From contig NC_082698.1 of assembly GCF_949987515.2 (NCBI RefSeq), positions 29,602,070 to 29,666,069 on the forward strand: 64,000 nt of DNA, in the 5' to 3' direction. The notes below the pieces were generated by a model. It was not told the DNA's origin and searched no databases. It saw only the letters and a program-made list of their open reading frames with translations. How positions within the stretch are numbered: position 1 is the first letter of the stretch; every line of letters begins with the position of its first letter. Shown piece by piece: positions 33,100 to 44,115 of the stretch. Origin of the DNA: Delphinus delphis. Lineage: Eukaryota; Chordata; Mammalia; Artiodactyla; Delphinidae. The position numbers were made by a program, and so were the translations under genes.

Positions 33100-33560
33100 C
33101 AAACAAAGCCTGTCAGGAGCTAATCTCCTCCCACTGCCTCCTATATACTTCTAGATTTACCGAAATGCTGAACTGCATAAATTGTTCCTCTGTTTGGAAA
33201 ACCCTTCCCTTTCTCCCTTGACTAACTTCTGTCTTACTCTGCTGCATTCGAAGCAAACCAGTAGAATACCAGGCTCATGGAAGGATTTTCTGAGGATTGG
33301 ACTACGTCAGGTGATAACTCCCGGGCAAGCAGAGATGAGCTAGCTGAGTAGAGGAGCCAGGCACATTTGAACATGGGCTACTGGCAGCAGGGCTGTGTTA
33401 GCCGCTTTGGAGGCGAAGGGCCTGAGCCAACATACCCAACCTTCAAAACACAAATCAAGTGTCACCTCCTCCAGGAAGCCTTTGCTGAGCTCTCCCAGGA
33501 TGAACTAATTGTTCTTTCCTGGGTTCTCATTGCACCCATGCTGACCTCTCTTTCAGTGAT
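33100..33560 (+). mobile_element. L2 LINE fragment, interrupted
   Basis: 'ctgtttggaaaacccttccct' and later 'aagtgtcacctcctccaggaa', 'gcctttgctgagctctccc' are sense L2. About 33245-33435 between them is not L2-like. Confidence 0.65.
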
Positions 33561-33834
33561 AGGCTAGAGCCAGCTCATTCCAGCTTTGAAAAGCTGTTTA
33601 ATATTCAGGAATATTACAAGTCCGTTTTTAAACCATTGGTAACTTGAAATCAGCTGTGATGGGACTATTTACACCACCATGGAAATCAGCAAATGACAAA
33701 TCAGGGGGGTTTTGTTTGTTTGCTTGCTTTTGAGCATCAGTTTACCAGCATATCACTGCCTGTGTCTCAAAATGCATCTCTACACTGTATTGTAGTGATT
33801 ACTCCCATATGAGAGACAAATTCTTTGTAACGAC
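33561..33834. other. Unique sequence
   Basis: No feature recognised. Confidence 0.4.
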
Positions 33835-34254
33835 TTCATTTAGCAAATATTTATTGATATTTATCACTGTGCACCTGAGACTAGCAAAATGCTGAAGGGA
33901 TTTACAGTGAAGAACAAACAAACACGGTCCCTACTGTTATGGAGCTTACAATCTAGCAGATATGACAGAATGTAAACAAAGAACTGTGTGCTTACAAACT
34001 GAGCTGGGCTGCTTTGTTGTAGAACATACTGGCAATGAGTGGCGGTGGACATAGAATACTATGCTACTTTAACAAGGTGGTCCAGGAAGGCTTCTCTGAG
34101 GAGGTTACATTTCCAGTGAGCACTGAAGGATGAGAAAGAGATGATCAAGGGGAGAACCAGGGAATCAGTGTTCCAGCCAAAGGGATGAGACCACACAAAG
34201 AATGAGCTAGGCTGTTTGAAGGACAGTATGGTCAGTTTTGTGGAATGGTGTGAA

Positions 34255-34830
34255 AGGTAATTTTATGTGTCAGCTTGACTGGGCCACTGAGTGACCAGAT
34301 CAAACATTATTTCTGGGTGTGTCTATGAGGATGTTTCCAGATGAGATTAGCATTTGAGTGCGTGGACTCAGATAAGTAGCTTATTTGCCCTCCCTAATGT
34401 GGGTGGGCGTAGCCCAATCTGCTGAGGGTGTGAATAGAATAAAAAAGGGGAAAGGGAGGAGTCCTTCCCTTCTTGCCTGCCTGCTTGAGCTGGGACATCA
34501 GTCTGTTGGTATTCTTCTGCCCTCAAACTGGGATTTACACCATTGGCTCCCTGGTTCTCAGGCCTTCGGACTTGGACTGGAATTACACCACTGGCTTTCC
34601 GGGGTCTTCAACTTGCAGACAGCAAATTGTGGGACTTCTCAGCCTCAATAAGATCACATGAGCCAATTCCTCACAATAAATCTCCTTTTATATATGCATA
34701 TATACACACACATACATATATACAGCTATAGAGGAGATACATATTTATCCTATTTATATACACACATGTAGGAGATGCACATATATCCTATTGGTTCCTA
34801 TTTCTGTGAAGAACCCCTGACTCATACAGA
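34255..34830 (+). mobile_element. Ancient interspersed repeat inserted in L2, family not named
   Basis: Strong resemblance to a common mammalian repeat: 'tgtgtcagcttgactgggcca', 'gtcaaacattatttctgggtg'-like, 'aatgtgggtgggcgtagccc', repeated 'ggactggaattacaccac' units, 'gtgggacttctcagcctcaa', 'gagccaattcctcacaataa', and a 3' end 'tcctattggttcctatttct ... ctgactcataca'. A TATA-rich tract sits at 34690-34790. Open plus frames here are repeat-derived. Confidence 0.6.
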
Positions 34831-35098
34831 TGGCAAGAGTGTGGGTTGAGTGATCCAGATGACGTGACAAGGTAATTAGGACCAGATGTGCACAGCCTTG
34901 AGGACATGATGAGGACCCTGGACTAAATTATAGCCAAGAAAATGTTTAAACAAGGGGGTAATGTTATCTGATTGACATTTTTATACAGTCATTCTTGCTT
35001 TTGTTCGGAGGACCAGAGTAGAAGTAGAAGCCCATTTGCTGCAGTAGTCTAGGTAAGAAACTATAAAATGAAGTGCTGGCAGTGAAAAAGGTGGGTGG

Positions 35099-35516
35099 TA
35101 GACTTCCCTGGTGGCACAGTGGCTAAGAATCCGCCTGCCAATGCAGGGGACACGGGTTCGATCCATGGTCCGGGAAGATCCCACATGCTGTGGAGCAACT
35201 AAGCCCATGTGCCACAACTACCAAGCCTGTGCTCTAGAGCCGGAGAGCCACAACTACTGAAGCCCGCGGGCCCTAGGGCCTGAGTGCTGCAGCTACTGAG
35301 CCCACATGCCGCAACTACTGAAGCCCGTGCGCTCTAGGGCCCATGCTCTGCAACAAGAGAAGCCACCGCAGCGAGAAGCCTGTGCACCACAACGAAGAGT
35401 AGCCCCCGCTTGCCGCAGCTAGAGAAAGCCTGCGCCCCGCAACGAAGACCCAACGCAGCTAAAAAATAAAAATATTTTAAGTTAAAAAAATGCTTTAAAG
35501 ACTTAAAAAGAAAAGA
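35099..35516 (+). mobile_element. CHR-type SINE, long form with extra modules
   Basis: GACTTCCCTGGTGGCACAGT, B-box-like GGGTTCGATCC, then an enlarged array of 'gccacaactac'/'gccgcaactactgaagccc' modules, and an A-rich tail. At about 420 bp including tail it is the longest copy here. The flanking duplication is imperfect (AAAAAGGTGGGTGG at 35085-35098; AAAAAGTTGAGTGG at 35517-35530). Confidence 0.93.
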
Positions 35517-35640
35517 AAAAAGTTGAGTGGACTTGACATATGTTTTGCAGTTTGAGTCTACAAGACTTGCTGATGATTGAACGTTAGGGGAGGATGGGCG
35601 GTGAAGGAAAGAGGACCCAAGGGCAGAAGTTGTTTACATT

Positions 35641-36599
35641 CATCTCCATATCCTCAGCCCCTGGATTAGGGCCTGGCACATAGTAGGTGTTCAAAAACCC
35701 GGTGTTGAATAAATGCAACCATTCTATGAGCTGAGCTCTGTGCCCTATCACTATCACCTTTCTTCACACAGGGCCTCTACGAGCCCATATACTACTTTGT
35801 GCAAATTAGAATAAAGTGTCCCTTTCTCCAGGTGGACCCTGTCCATCACCAGGATGCACAGATTGATGAGCAGAGTGTGGGCTACATTTCAGCACCCACT
35901 TACCCGCTCAGTTGGCACCCTTGTGCACTGCATAGTCTGTAAAACCACATATGGCAGCCCTGGCTTAACATCCCTGGGAGACGGTTTTGTGGAATTAATC
36001 CTAGTATTCATGGGGAGAATTTGAGGTCCAGGGAAAGGAAGCTTCCTGCCTGGGGTCGCCAGAGCTGCTGCTGTGACTGAGAGCCAAACCTTTGCCCTCT
36101 TAATCCCTGTGGGCTCTTTAGCTTTGGAGCCACACTGTCTCTTCCAAATCACTCAGCCCATCAATAAAGAGCTAAACTCAAAATGGTAACTTTGCTTCCT
36201 TGAGTTTCTCATCTGTCTCAGTTACTATTGTTAGAGTATTTCCCATTTACATAGCATCCAATATGTGCTCGGTGCCTTACAAAATACAATAAAGGAATGT
36301 GAAACAAAAGGACCTTGATTTTTTTTTTAACAGAATAAATAAGGAATGGCTGGTTTAAAGGGCCCTTAGCTCTTGGATTAAAATGAACTGTGGTATATTG
36401 GTTTACGGTGATGCTATAAGCAATACAGAAGAAAATATGCCCATGTGCAAGCTGTTTTTCCTTTGCATGCCTGACCAGAAGAAGAGAGGATATTGGAGCA
36501 GCTGGCTTCAGAAATATAAACAAGGGGGATGGGGGGTTAAGGACATAAGGAGGAGAAACACCCTAGAGCAGGAAAAGAATTCTCCCTTTAAGAAATAAT
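35641..36599. other. Unique and MIR/L2-trace sequence
   Basis: About 35655-35715 ('gcctggcacatagtaggtgtt') is an L2/MIR 3' end. About 36000-36120 has MIR-like order. No gene supported. Confidence 0.45.
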
Positions 36600-36840
36600 A
36601 GCGTTTAACACTTAGGTGCTTAATGTGTGCAGGAGCTGTGCTAAGCCCTTTATATGCCTGATCTGAGTCAATCCTCACACAACCCTACAAGGTATCATCT
36701 ATTATTACCGTCATTTCAGAGTGGAGGCAGCTGAGAGCCAAGACTGTGCAGCTAATAACTGACAAACCTGACATTTGAACCAAGACAATCTGGCTCTGGA
36801 ATCTGAGCTCTCAACCACTAAATTACATCACCTCTCATTC
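36600..36840 (+). mobile_element. MIR SINE
   Basis: 'gcgtttaacacttaggtgctt', 'gtgctaagccctttatatgc', 'ctcacacaaccctacaaggt', 'acctgacatttgaaccaaga', 'ctctcaaccactaaattaca'. Confidence 0.8.
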
Positions 36841-37519
36841 ACAATCTCCTGATGCCAGGTCCCCTCTTTTAGTAGTGTGACCCTTCGGAATCCTTGAGTA
36901 ACTAATAGAGGATATCTGGTCCTCGGACTCTTGGAGATTCCATGTTGCCTGTCTGTTCAATGATTAGGGCTTGGTCATCTACAGCCTAGCTTCAAAATGG
37001 ACAATTTGAACAAGGCATATATAAGAGAAGAACTCTGCTGGGGACATTTCACAGTCTCCTTGGAGTTTCAATATCCTCCTAATATAATACTATAATTACC
37101 CAGATGGCATGGATGGTGGAGGAGAAAATGTTATTAGGAAAGAGGGACTAAATAAGTCTGCCCCTTGGAAATGTGGGCCCTATTGGTCCCTCCTAACTTG
37201 AGAATTCTTTCCTTCAGTGACCTGCAACCAATAAATGCAGAAGGATCCAAATTTTATTGGGCTTTTGGGCACTTGGTTCCTTCCCTCATGACTAGCATCA
37301 GTAAGTGCTACTATCTAGAACTGTATCAGTCTTGGGTATCAACTGGAGGAAAAATAAGACTTTTTAGGACAATAGGAGGGCAGAGTATCAACCAGACAGC
37401 TCCTATGTAATTCATGAGGAAAACATGACAGAGGACTCTGATGAGCAACAATGACTTCAGACCCCAAGCCTTAGTTAGGAGCCCAGAAAAATCTCCCGGC
37501 TGTAATTGAAACCACCTTT
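36841..37519. other. Unique sequence
   Basis: A plus frame at 37165-37410 (81 codons) is open but has no recognisable domain or splice support. No gene called. Confidence 0.4.
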
Positions 37520-37534
37520 AAAAGGGCATGGCAG

Positions 37535-37857
37535 GGCTTCCCTGGTGGTGCAGTGGTTAAGAATCTGCCTCCCAATGCCGGCGACACGGGTTCGAGCCCT
37601 GGTCCAGGAATATCCCTCATGCTGCGGAGCAACTAAGCCCGTGCGCCACAACTACTGAGCCCGCATGCCACAACTACTGAAGCCCGCGCACCTAGAGTTG
37701 GTGCTCCGCAACAAGAGAAACCAGCGCAATGAGAAGCCCGTGCACCGCAACGAAGAGCAGCCCCCGCTCACCGCAACTAGAGAAAACCAGCACTTAGCAA
37801 CGAAGACCCGACGCAGCCAAAAATAAATAAATAAAAATAAATACCTTTATTTAAAAA
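37535..37857 (+). mobile_element. CHR-type SINE, long form
   Basis: GGCTTCCCTGGTGGTGCAGT, B-box GGGTTCGAGCCC, two modules, (AAAT)n tail. Exact 15-bp duplication AAAAGGGCATGGCAG (37520-37534 and 37858-37872). Confidence 0.96.
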
Positions 37858-37957
37858 AAAAGGGCATGGCAGCAACTATTTTTTTTTTGGTTGACTGTCT
37901 GCTGTGAGGTCACATATCTGATGCTCTAATCCAACAGCAAGCTGTGCCAGTACCTCC

Positions 37958-37959
<2 letters not shown>

Positions 37960-37996
<37 letters not shown>

Positions 37997-38069
37997 CACA
38001 CACACACGACACACACACACACACACCACACACACACACACACACACGACACACACACACGCACACACA
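37960..38069 (+). repeat. Compound (AC)n microsatellite with G interruptions
   Basis: About 110 bp of AC repeats broken by AA, CC and ACGAC interruptions at roughly 37996, 38008, 38027, 38048 and 38060. Alternating purine-pyrimidine DNA of this length can adopt Z-form. Confidence 0.97.
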
Positions 38070-38499
38070 ATTAGCTTTCCTGCACCAAGCCTATTCTACC
38101 CGCCTCTTGACCTCAAGGCTTGTCCGGCTAAACTATCCAAAACCACAATGTCACTTGGAGGGAAGGGCTAGGTCATATTATGTCCATATTCATCCTGATC
38201 TGAGGGCAACTTGACTCCTTGGAGCTATAATTGAGAAAATAGTGTAATAACTTCTGCCACTTAGAATTTCCTGGCTCAGCTCTAACTGAGCCAGATATTT
38301 ACAGCTGGGCTTTAGGTTCCAATGCAACACCATCTGTGCCTTGATTTTAACATTCTCAATACCTACCTCAGGATGTACAGCAAGACACCTCCCACCCCAG
38401 GGTGCCATTGGGAACCCCTGGCATGCACAGCATGACCGCTGACTTAGAAGGCAAGGCGGTGTGTGTAATAGAACAAACATGAGATCAGGATAGGGAAAC
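38070..38499. other. Unique sequence
   Basis: Open frames on both strands lack support. No gene called. Confidence 0.4.
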
Positions 38500-38660
38500 T
38501 TTCTACTGCTATAAAGCATGTAACCTTGGATAGTCACCAAACCTCAGTTTCCTCATCTATAAAATGGAGACCAACCAAGGCCACCTGCATCATTGGGTTA
38601 TCATGAGGATTAAGTATATAATGGATGGGAAATGGTTTGGTAAACTCTAGAGAGGCAGCA
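38500..38660 (+). mobile_element. MIR SINE
   Basis: 'aaccttggatagtcaccaaac', 'ctcagtttcctcatctataa', 'atgaggattaagtatataat'. Confidence 0.75.
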
Positions 38661-39095
38661 AGGAAAAGGGACATACACATTACACAAAGTTTTGCTCATA
38701 AGGGACAGGGGTGAGTAGGGAACAAAGAGATTTTTTAAATTGCAACACTAATTCTTTTTTCCCTTAGCAGAGTAGTAGGGGCAGAGTGACCCTTTTACAA
38801 AATTTCCTTCCCGGCATACAGTCCCTCGGCCCCAGACTCTTTCCCACGTCCCCATAGCACTCAGAGTCCTGATCCCTTATCCACAACACCCAGCACAATG
38901 CCTTGCATACAGTGGAACTTGCTAAATAGTAGCTAAACAACCATCTTCTCTACTCAGCCGTAGAACGCCAAGAATTGGGCTAGACAGGTCACAAAGAGTT
39001 ACATTCTCAGGGATAACCTAGAATTGGTAACCTGGCCCCTCATCTAGGGCAGTGGGACCCCAGATCCGCTTACTCAAATCAAGAAAGCGAGAAGC
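38661..39095. other. Unique sequence with L2-like trace
   Basis: 'cacccagcacaatgccttgc' at about 38886 resembles an L2 3' end. Nothing else. Confidence 0.4.
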
Positions 39096-39440
39096 CCATT
39101 TCCACATAAACAGAACTTGTTGCACTCCAAACTGCCACGCTATTTCACATCTCCCTTCCTTTGTACATGTTCTCCCCTCTGCCTGGAATGCCCTTTCTCT
39201 CCTTCCTCCATCTCCACCAGGATCTAACTTGTGTCACCGCCACAAAACTTCCCCAACTTCCCTAGACCAACAAGTCGCTTCTGCCTCCTCTGTCGCATGA
39301 GCTCTCATACCGCTTGGTTGTAGTACTCCCGACCCAATCATAATGATTTACGTGTGTCTCTACCCCACCAGCGCGAGCGTCATAACTAAGCACAATGCAT
39401 GGCACATGGGCCCCACCCTCGCTTATTGGATGAACTAGTC
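39096..39440 (+). mobile_element. L2 LINE 3' region
   Basis: 'ctgcctggaatgccctttctc', 'ccaggatctaacttgtgtca', 'actaagcacaatgcatggc': sense L2 3' end. Confidence 0.7.
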
Positions 39441-39690
39441 CTCTCTCTGTCCTTTTAGGCAGGGCTGGGAATGCGGAGCCAAGGGTAGAATCAAAGGAAA
39501 TCAAGTAACCAGCAACTTTCGTTTACACTCTCCTTCCTGAAGCACACTTTCGCAGACAGCCCCCTCACCCCCACCTAATTCCTTTACCTTCAGAAATAAT
39601 CTTGCAAGGCATATGATGAATTGCCTGGGAGTAGGCAGAACTTCAGCAAGAGTAATTCCACTTTACTCGGTCCCTCTACCCACCCTTAGC
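39441..39690. other. Unique sequence
   Basis: No feature recognised. Confidence 0.4.
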
Positions 39691-39935
39691 CTGGTTCATA
39701 TTGGTTAAAGTTCTCTGAAGAAGAATAGCTTGGTTTAAATCCTGGCTCTACCAATTACTGGGCAACTTTAAGCAAGTTACTTAATCTTTCTGTGCCTCAG
39801 TTCTCTGATGCATAAAATAATAATAGTAGTGACATCAAAGAGGTGGGCAAGTGTTGTGAGAACTAAATGGTACATTCTATGTAAAGCACCCAGCTCTTGG
39901 CACATAATAAGCACTCCCTAAACAATAGCTGGTGT
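39691..39935 (+). mobile_element. MIR SINE
   Basis: 'gaatagcttggtttaaatcct', 'aagcaagttacttaatcttt', 'gtgcctcagttctctgatgc', 'ggcacataataagcactcc'. Confidence 0.8.
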
Positions 39936-40039
39936 GTAACAGTCCAACCTTAGACATGACAAGCCCATTCTATTTAAAACTTCAGAAGGCTGGATTTGTT
40001 CCAACACATCCTGGGCAGAGAGGGGGCGCTGGGGCCACT

Positions 40040-40260
40040 CTGGAGTGCCACCTGGAGGCTCAGACAACGGGTCTCATCGACCTTTGATTCCAATCTGGAT
40101 CCGTCACTCCCCAGCCATGGCCCTTGCCTAAGTGGCTTATCTTCCCAAAGCCTGCTGTCCCCAGTAGGGCTAACAGTACTGAACTGCCTCACAAGGGGGT
40201 GCCGAAAAGATCAATTTGTGTTAGCAAAGTGCTTTGGAAATGTAACATGCTAAATATTAA
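40040..40260 (+). mobile_element. MIR-like SINE
   Basis: 'gattccaatctggatccgtc', 'gtggcttatcttcccaaagc', 'gcaaagtgctttggaaatgt' follow MIR order. Confidence 0.55.
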
Positions 40261-40555
40261 TGGGTATCTCTGAGTGTCGGGAAATGTGCAATCTGAACTC
40301 TGCTCAGGGCAGCTGAAGGTGGGGAGAGCAATTCTGGGCAGCCCGATTGCCACATCCTCGGCCTAACTGGGAGGTGGTACTGATGAAGGAGTGAGTGCAG
40401 AGAGCATCTGGGGGCTGGGCTCCACTGCAGAGTGACCGCTCTGGAAGGAAGGATGTTCTGAGGAAGCACCTCATCCACAAATCGACAGAAACCCAGGGTA
40501 GGTTTGGGGCAAACCCAGAAATGTCCTCAGGCTTTCTTTACAAAGAGCAAACACA
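40261..40555. other. Unique GC-moderate sequence
   Basis: Open frames on both strands are unsupported. No gene called. Confidence 0.4.
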
Positions 40556-40586
40556 AATCCGCCTGCCAATGCAGGGGACACGGGTT
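40556..40586 (+). repeat. Orphan 31-bp CHR-SINE core
   Basis: AATCCGCCTGCCAATGCAGG followed by GGACACGGGTT is identical to the SINE segment between the A- and B-boxes. The surrounding sequence has neither the SINE 5' end, complete B-box, body nor A tail. Confidence 0.85.
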
Positions 40587-41340
40587 GCTTGCTGTTCTCT
40601 CTTTCATGACTCAATTCTGGAGGGGACAGCACTGTGAGGACGTCAACCCTCTGAATTCTTGCCGTGCTCTCAGCCTCCCAAACCCCACGCATAGAGTGAT
40701 AAACAGGTTTTTTGTTAATCTTAGCCAGAACTCTCAGTGCAAAATCTTTAGTGTGACCAGACAGCAAAGACTCTGCCCCAGACCTTGCTGAACAGCTCTG
40801 GAGTAAGGCATCCTTTAGGACCCTGCTCAACTGTCACCTCTTCCAGGAAGACTTCTTAGATCTAACTAGGTTGAGTTGAAAGCTCCTCTTTACAGCTTCT
40901 GTAGTGCTTTGTAATTGTTCCTATAAGTGTGTGCAGCAGATACTGTCAATGCTCTCTGCTCACATCCTATCGAAGCCATCATTTCTACACACCCATAGCT
41001 TTCTATTGCCTAGGGCCATGCATGTGCATAGCCAGAGGTCAGGGCAGACTAGAGGGTGGGAGTCAATGGGCAAATACCCCAGATTCTCAGCCTCAGATGG
41101 GGAAACACTGAGATAGCTTCCACACTAGCTGTGAGACATCCCCAGTGGGACTGAGCCCCCTTTGCCCTCAGCAGTAACATGTTCATTAACACACCCGGTA
41201 TTGGTTTTCTTTACTTGCCCATTTCAGCTTCAGCTCCTCTACTGGTCCTTCTCGGATTGCCACCCAGGACAGATTCTGGGGCACCCAGCTTAACACATGG
41301 TACTTACCCTGCTGTAGGAACATTATCTGTTTGTGTTTTA
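40587..41340. other. Unique sequence with L2 fragment
   Basis: About 40815-40870 ('caactgtcacctcttccagg aagac') is sense L2, which probably continues in worn form to the L2 3' end near 41350-41610. No gene seen. Confidence 0.45.
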
Positions 41341-41615
41341 CTTTCTCACCAGACATAAGCAACCTAAGGGAAGAGACTGTCTACTTCATCTTTTTTTTTT
41401 TTTTTTTTGCGGTACTCAGGCCTCGCTCCGAGGCATGTGGGATCTTCCCAGACCGGGACACGAACCCGCGCCCCCTGCATCGGCAGGCGGACTCCCAACC
41501 ACCGCGCCACCAGGGAAGCCCCTACTTCATCTTTTTTACCCTCAATGTTTTGCCTCATGCCTAGTACATAAGTGCTCAGTAAGTATTTGCTGAATGAATG
41601 AATGAGTCCAGTAAG
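41340..41615 (+). mobile_element. L2 LINE 3' end, interrupted by a SINE
   Basis: 'gcaacctaagggaagagact' before the SINE and 'gcctagtacataagtgctca', 'gtatttgctgaatgaatgaa' after it form one L2 3' end. Confidence 0.75.
41397..41521 (-). mobile_element. CHR-type SINE with internal deletion
   Basis: Minus-sense SINE with normal 5' end (GGGCTTCCCTGGTGGCGCGG), B-box-like GGTTCGTGTCCC and poly(A) (T run 41391-41409), but missing about 90 bp of the body. A 16-bp duplication CTACTTCATCTTTTTT (41381-41396 and 41522-41537) shows it inserted as a unit. Confidence 0.93.
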
Positions 41616-42459
41616 GAATCCTGTCCCAGGGCTTAGAAGGAAAGCAAATACCTGTAATAACTGAACCTTCCAGATGTGGTCAAAACTTGCTTGCACACCT
41701 GGTGGGAGCGCCCCCAAGAGCCCTGCATGGTTCCTGTCAATCTGGCCCCAGGGAGTTCAGCACATGCTGTAGGACAGTGGCTTCTGCCTATATAACAGCA
41801 AATGCTCCTTTCTTCTCATGCCAGCTCCTCAGGCCTCCTCTCTCTTTTCTGCTCTTCACATTAAAAAACAACAACAAGACTGGTTGGCTATTTTTTATGA
41901 ATTTTCTGCAGTGTTGCCTTTCTTCCTGATTTTTTAACTTTCTCAGTGCTAAAAGAAAGGGAGAAACATGAATATGTAAGAATAGTGTCGAAAAAGCTAA
42001 AGCCGAAGGAGGAGTCCGTGCTCCAGGAAAAACTAAAAGCAGTCAAAGGGACTCAATACCCATGTTTACAGGAGAACATTAAGAAAAGGCTAAGCCGCTG
42101 TTGGCAGAAAGTGTGGGAATATGCTGGTGACAGAGACAAGGAGGTCAAACTAGTCCGTGTTTGTTTTTTCTCGCCTTCTCCAGTCTTTACAAAGGTGTTC
42201 AAACTAGAAATGGTACGAAAATCAATATATGAATGCATAGAATTGCAGCAGAAGGAAAGCACCTAAGCAATTTACGGTGAGGACGCATCATACAAATTCA
42301 ACTATTGGCATTTGGGGAAAGAGAGAAATAGAGACAAAGAGAGCAAGAGAGAATGGGCAAGCAAGTACAATTTAAATAGTCTAGCACATTCTGCTTGCCT
42401 TTCCACCCACTGAGCATATGCCCCAGTAGGAACATGAAACGGGAGATAGTAAAATAATC
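41616..42459. other. Unique sequence; lysine-rich open frame unsupported
   Basis: A plus frame at 41946-42266 (106 codons, starting MLKEREKHEY) is lysine/glutamate-rich. It has no recognised domain and no clear upstream splice acceptor. Composition around it is similarly purine-rich. Left uncalled. Confidence 0.35.
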
Positions 42460-42700
42460 GCTAACATTAATTGAAATACTACGTGCCAGGTGCTAGTCTG
42501 AGGACCTCATACACGTTGATGAATTTGGTCCTCAATATAACCCTATGAGACAGGTATGTATTGTTATTGTCCCACTTTACAGACGAAGAAATGGATGCAT
42601 AGAGAGGTTGAGTAACTTGCCTATAGTCACATAGCAAGTGGTAGAACCAGAATCCAAAATTAGACAGTCTGGCTCCAGCACTCACTAGACTTGGTTCCCA
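42460..42700 (+). mobile_element. MIR SINE
   Basis: 'gctaacattaattgaaatact', 'aggtgctagtctgaggacc', 'cctatgagacaggtatgta', 'ccactttacagacgaagaaa', 'taacttgcctatagtcacat'. Confidence 0.85.
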
Positions 42701-43180
42701 AACACTTCCTATAAGAAATGCATCTAAGGGGCTGAGAGTGATTCAGGTAGTCAGAGATCCAGATTTTTCATACTAGTGGGTTCCTAATGCAAACAAACCA
42801 ATTCCTTGGGTGCAGAACTACAGAATCAGTGATTTGTTGCAGTGCTAAGGATAGTCAAGGAAAATTCCAATATGTCACTTTTTAGCTTTCTATGCTGACT
42901 TGAGAACATAACCTTCATGCTAGATGTGCATCCTTTGTGCCTGCAATTTGTCTAGGACCCTAAGCCTAGGAGGAAAATCTCGCAGACAGCTGAAAGGATT
43001 TGCAATCTCAGAGTCACCATCAAAATCTCTGAGAAATCATAAAAATTAGGAAATGCCACAGGATTTCAAATGAGAAACTGGGCTCCTTTTCAAAAAGATT
43101 GGACTTGTTTTGAGAAACTATGGGCAAGAACACTGGATGCTACTAGGAACGGCTACTAGAATAGGTTTTCGAGGAGACTA
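42701..43180. other. Unique sequence
   Basis: No feature recognised. Confidence 0.4.
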
Positions 43181-43184
43181 ACTC

Positions 43185-44115
43185 ATTTGTTCACTCCACA
43201 AATATTTATTTGGTACCTGTTATGTGTCAGGCCCTATTCTTGGCACTGGGGATATAACAGGAACAAAACAGATAAAATCCATGCCTTTGTAAGCTTACAT
43301 TCTACTAGGAGAATGTCAGTTAATAAATATAAAGATAATTTCAGGTAGTTATAAATGTTACTAAGTAAATAAGGCAGGATAAGAGGATGACAACGTCTCT
43401 CTGCACAAGTGGCAATGGGGCAGAGACTGGGTGAAGTGAGGGATCAAGCCATGGGGAGGACCAAGGGACGGGGTTCCTGAGATGGAACACCCAGTGTAGA
43501 AGTCCTAAGATAGCAACTAGCAGGTTCGAGGCAAGAAGGTCTGTGTGGGGACTTCCCTGGTGGCACAGTGGTTAAGAATCCGCCTGCCAATGCAGGGGAC
43601 ACGGGTTCGAGCCCTGGTCTGGGAAGATCCCACATGTCACGGAGCAACTAAGCCCATGCGCCACAACTACTGAGCCTGCGCTCTAGAGCCCGCGAGCCAC
43701 AACTACTGAGCCCGTGTGCCACAACTACTGAAGCCTGAGCGCCTAGAGCCCATGCTCCCCAACAAGAGAAGCCACCGCAATGAGAAGCCCGCGCACCGCA
43801 ACAAAAAGTAGCCCCTGCTCTCTGCAACTAGAGAAAGCCCATGTGCAGCAACGAAAACCCAAACACAGCCAAAAATAAATAATAAATTAGTTAATTAAAA
43901 AAAAAGAAGGTCTGTGTGATCAGAGTGGAAAAGTGCACATTCACACGGGCAAAGAGAGGTGGCCAATGTCGGGCCACACACGATCCTACAGGCCACTGTA
44001 AGGACCTCGGGTCTATTTCTGTGTGTGATGGGAACCTTGGAGGGTTTTGAGCAGGAAAGTAATGTGATCTGATTTTTTTTTTAAAGACAGAACTCTGGCT
44101 GCTGTGTAGACACAA
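43185..44115 (-). mobile_element. Antisense L2 LINE, interrupted by a SINE
   Basis: 'ttcactccacaaatatttatt', 'tcaggccctattcttggcac', 'tgcctttgtaagcttacatt', and after the SINE 'ttggagggttttgagcagga', 'actctggctgctgtgtagac' are one L2 in antisense. Confidence 0.8.
43548..43903 (+). mobile_element. CHR-type SINE, long form with three modules
   Basis: GGGACTTCCCTGGTGGCACA, B-box GGGTTCGAGCCC, three 'gccacaactactga' modules, A/T-rich tail. Exact 15-bp duplication AAGAAGGTCTGTGTG (43533-43547 and 43904-43918). Confidence 0.96.

Larger units (their letters stand above)
33835..35640 (-). mobile_element. Long antisense L2 LINE, interrupted by two insertions
   Basis: Starts with the antisense L2 3' end ('agcaaatatttattgatatt'), continues 'ggtggtccaggaaggcttctc', 'aggaggttacatttccagtg', and after interruptions 'cagccttgaggacatgatg', 'tgctgcagtagtctaggtaa' and 'gacttgctgatgattgaacg'. 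A separate ancient repeat lies at about 34255-34830 and a CHR SINE at 35099-35516. Confidence 0.7.

Noticed and set aside
37960..38069. CRISPR-like array of short repeats
   Set aside because: Simple AC dinucleotides, not spaced repeats; host is a mammal.
37876..38171. Cys/Val- or His/Thr-repeat 'proteins'
   Set aside because: Translations of the AC microsatellite.
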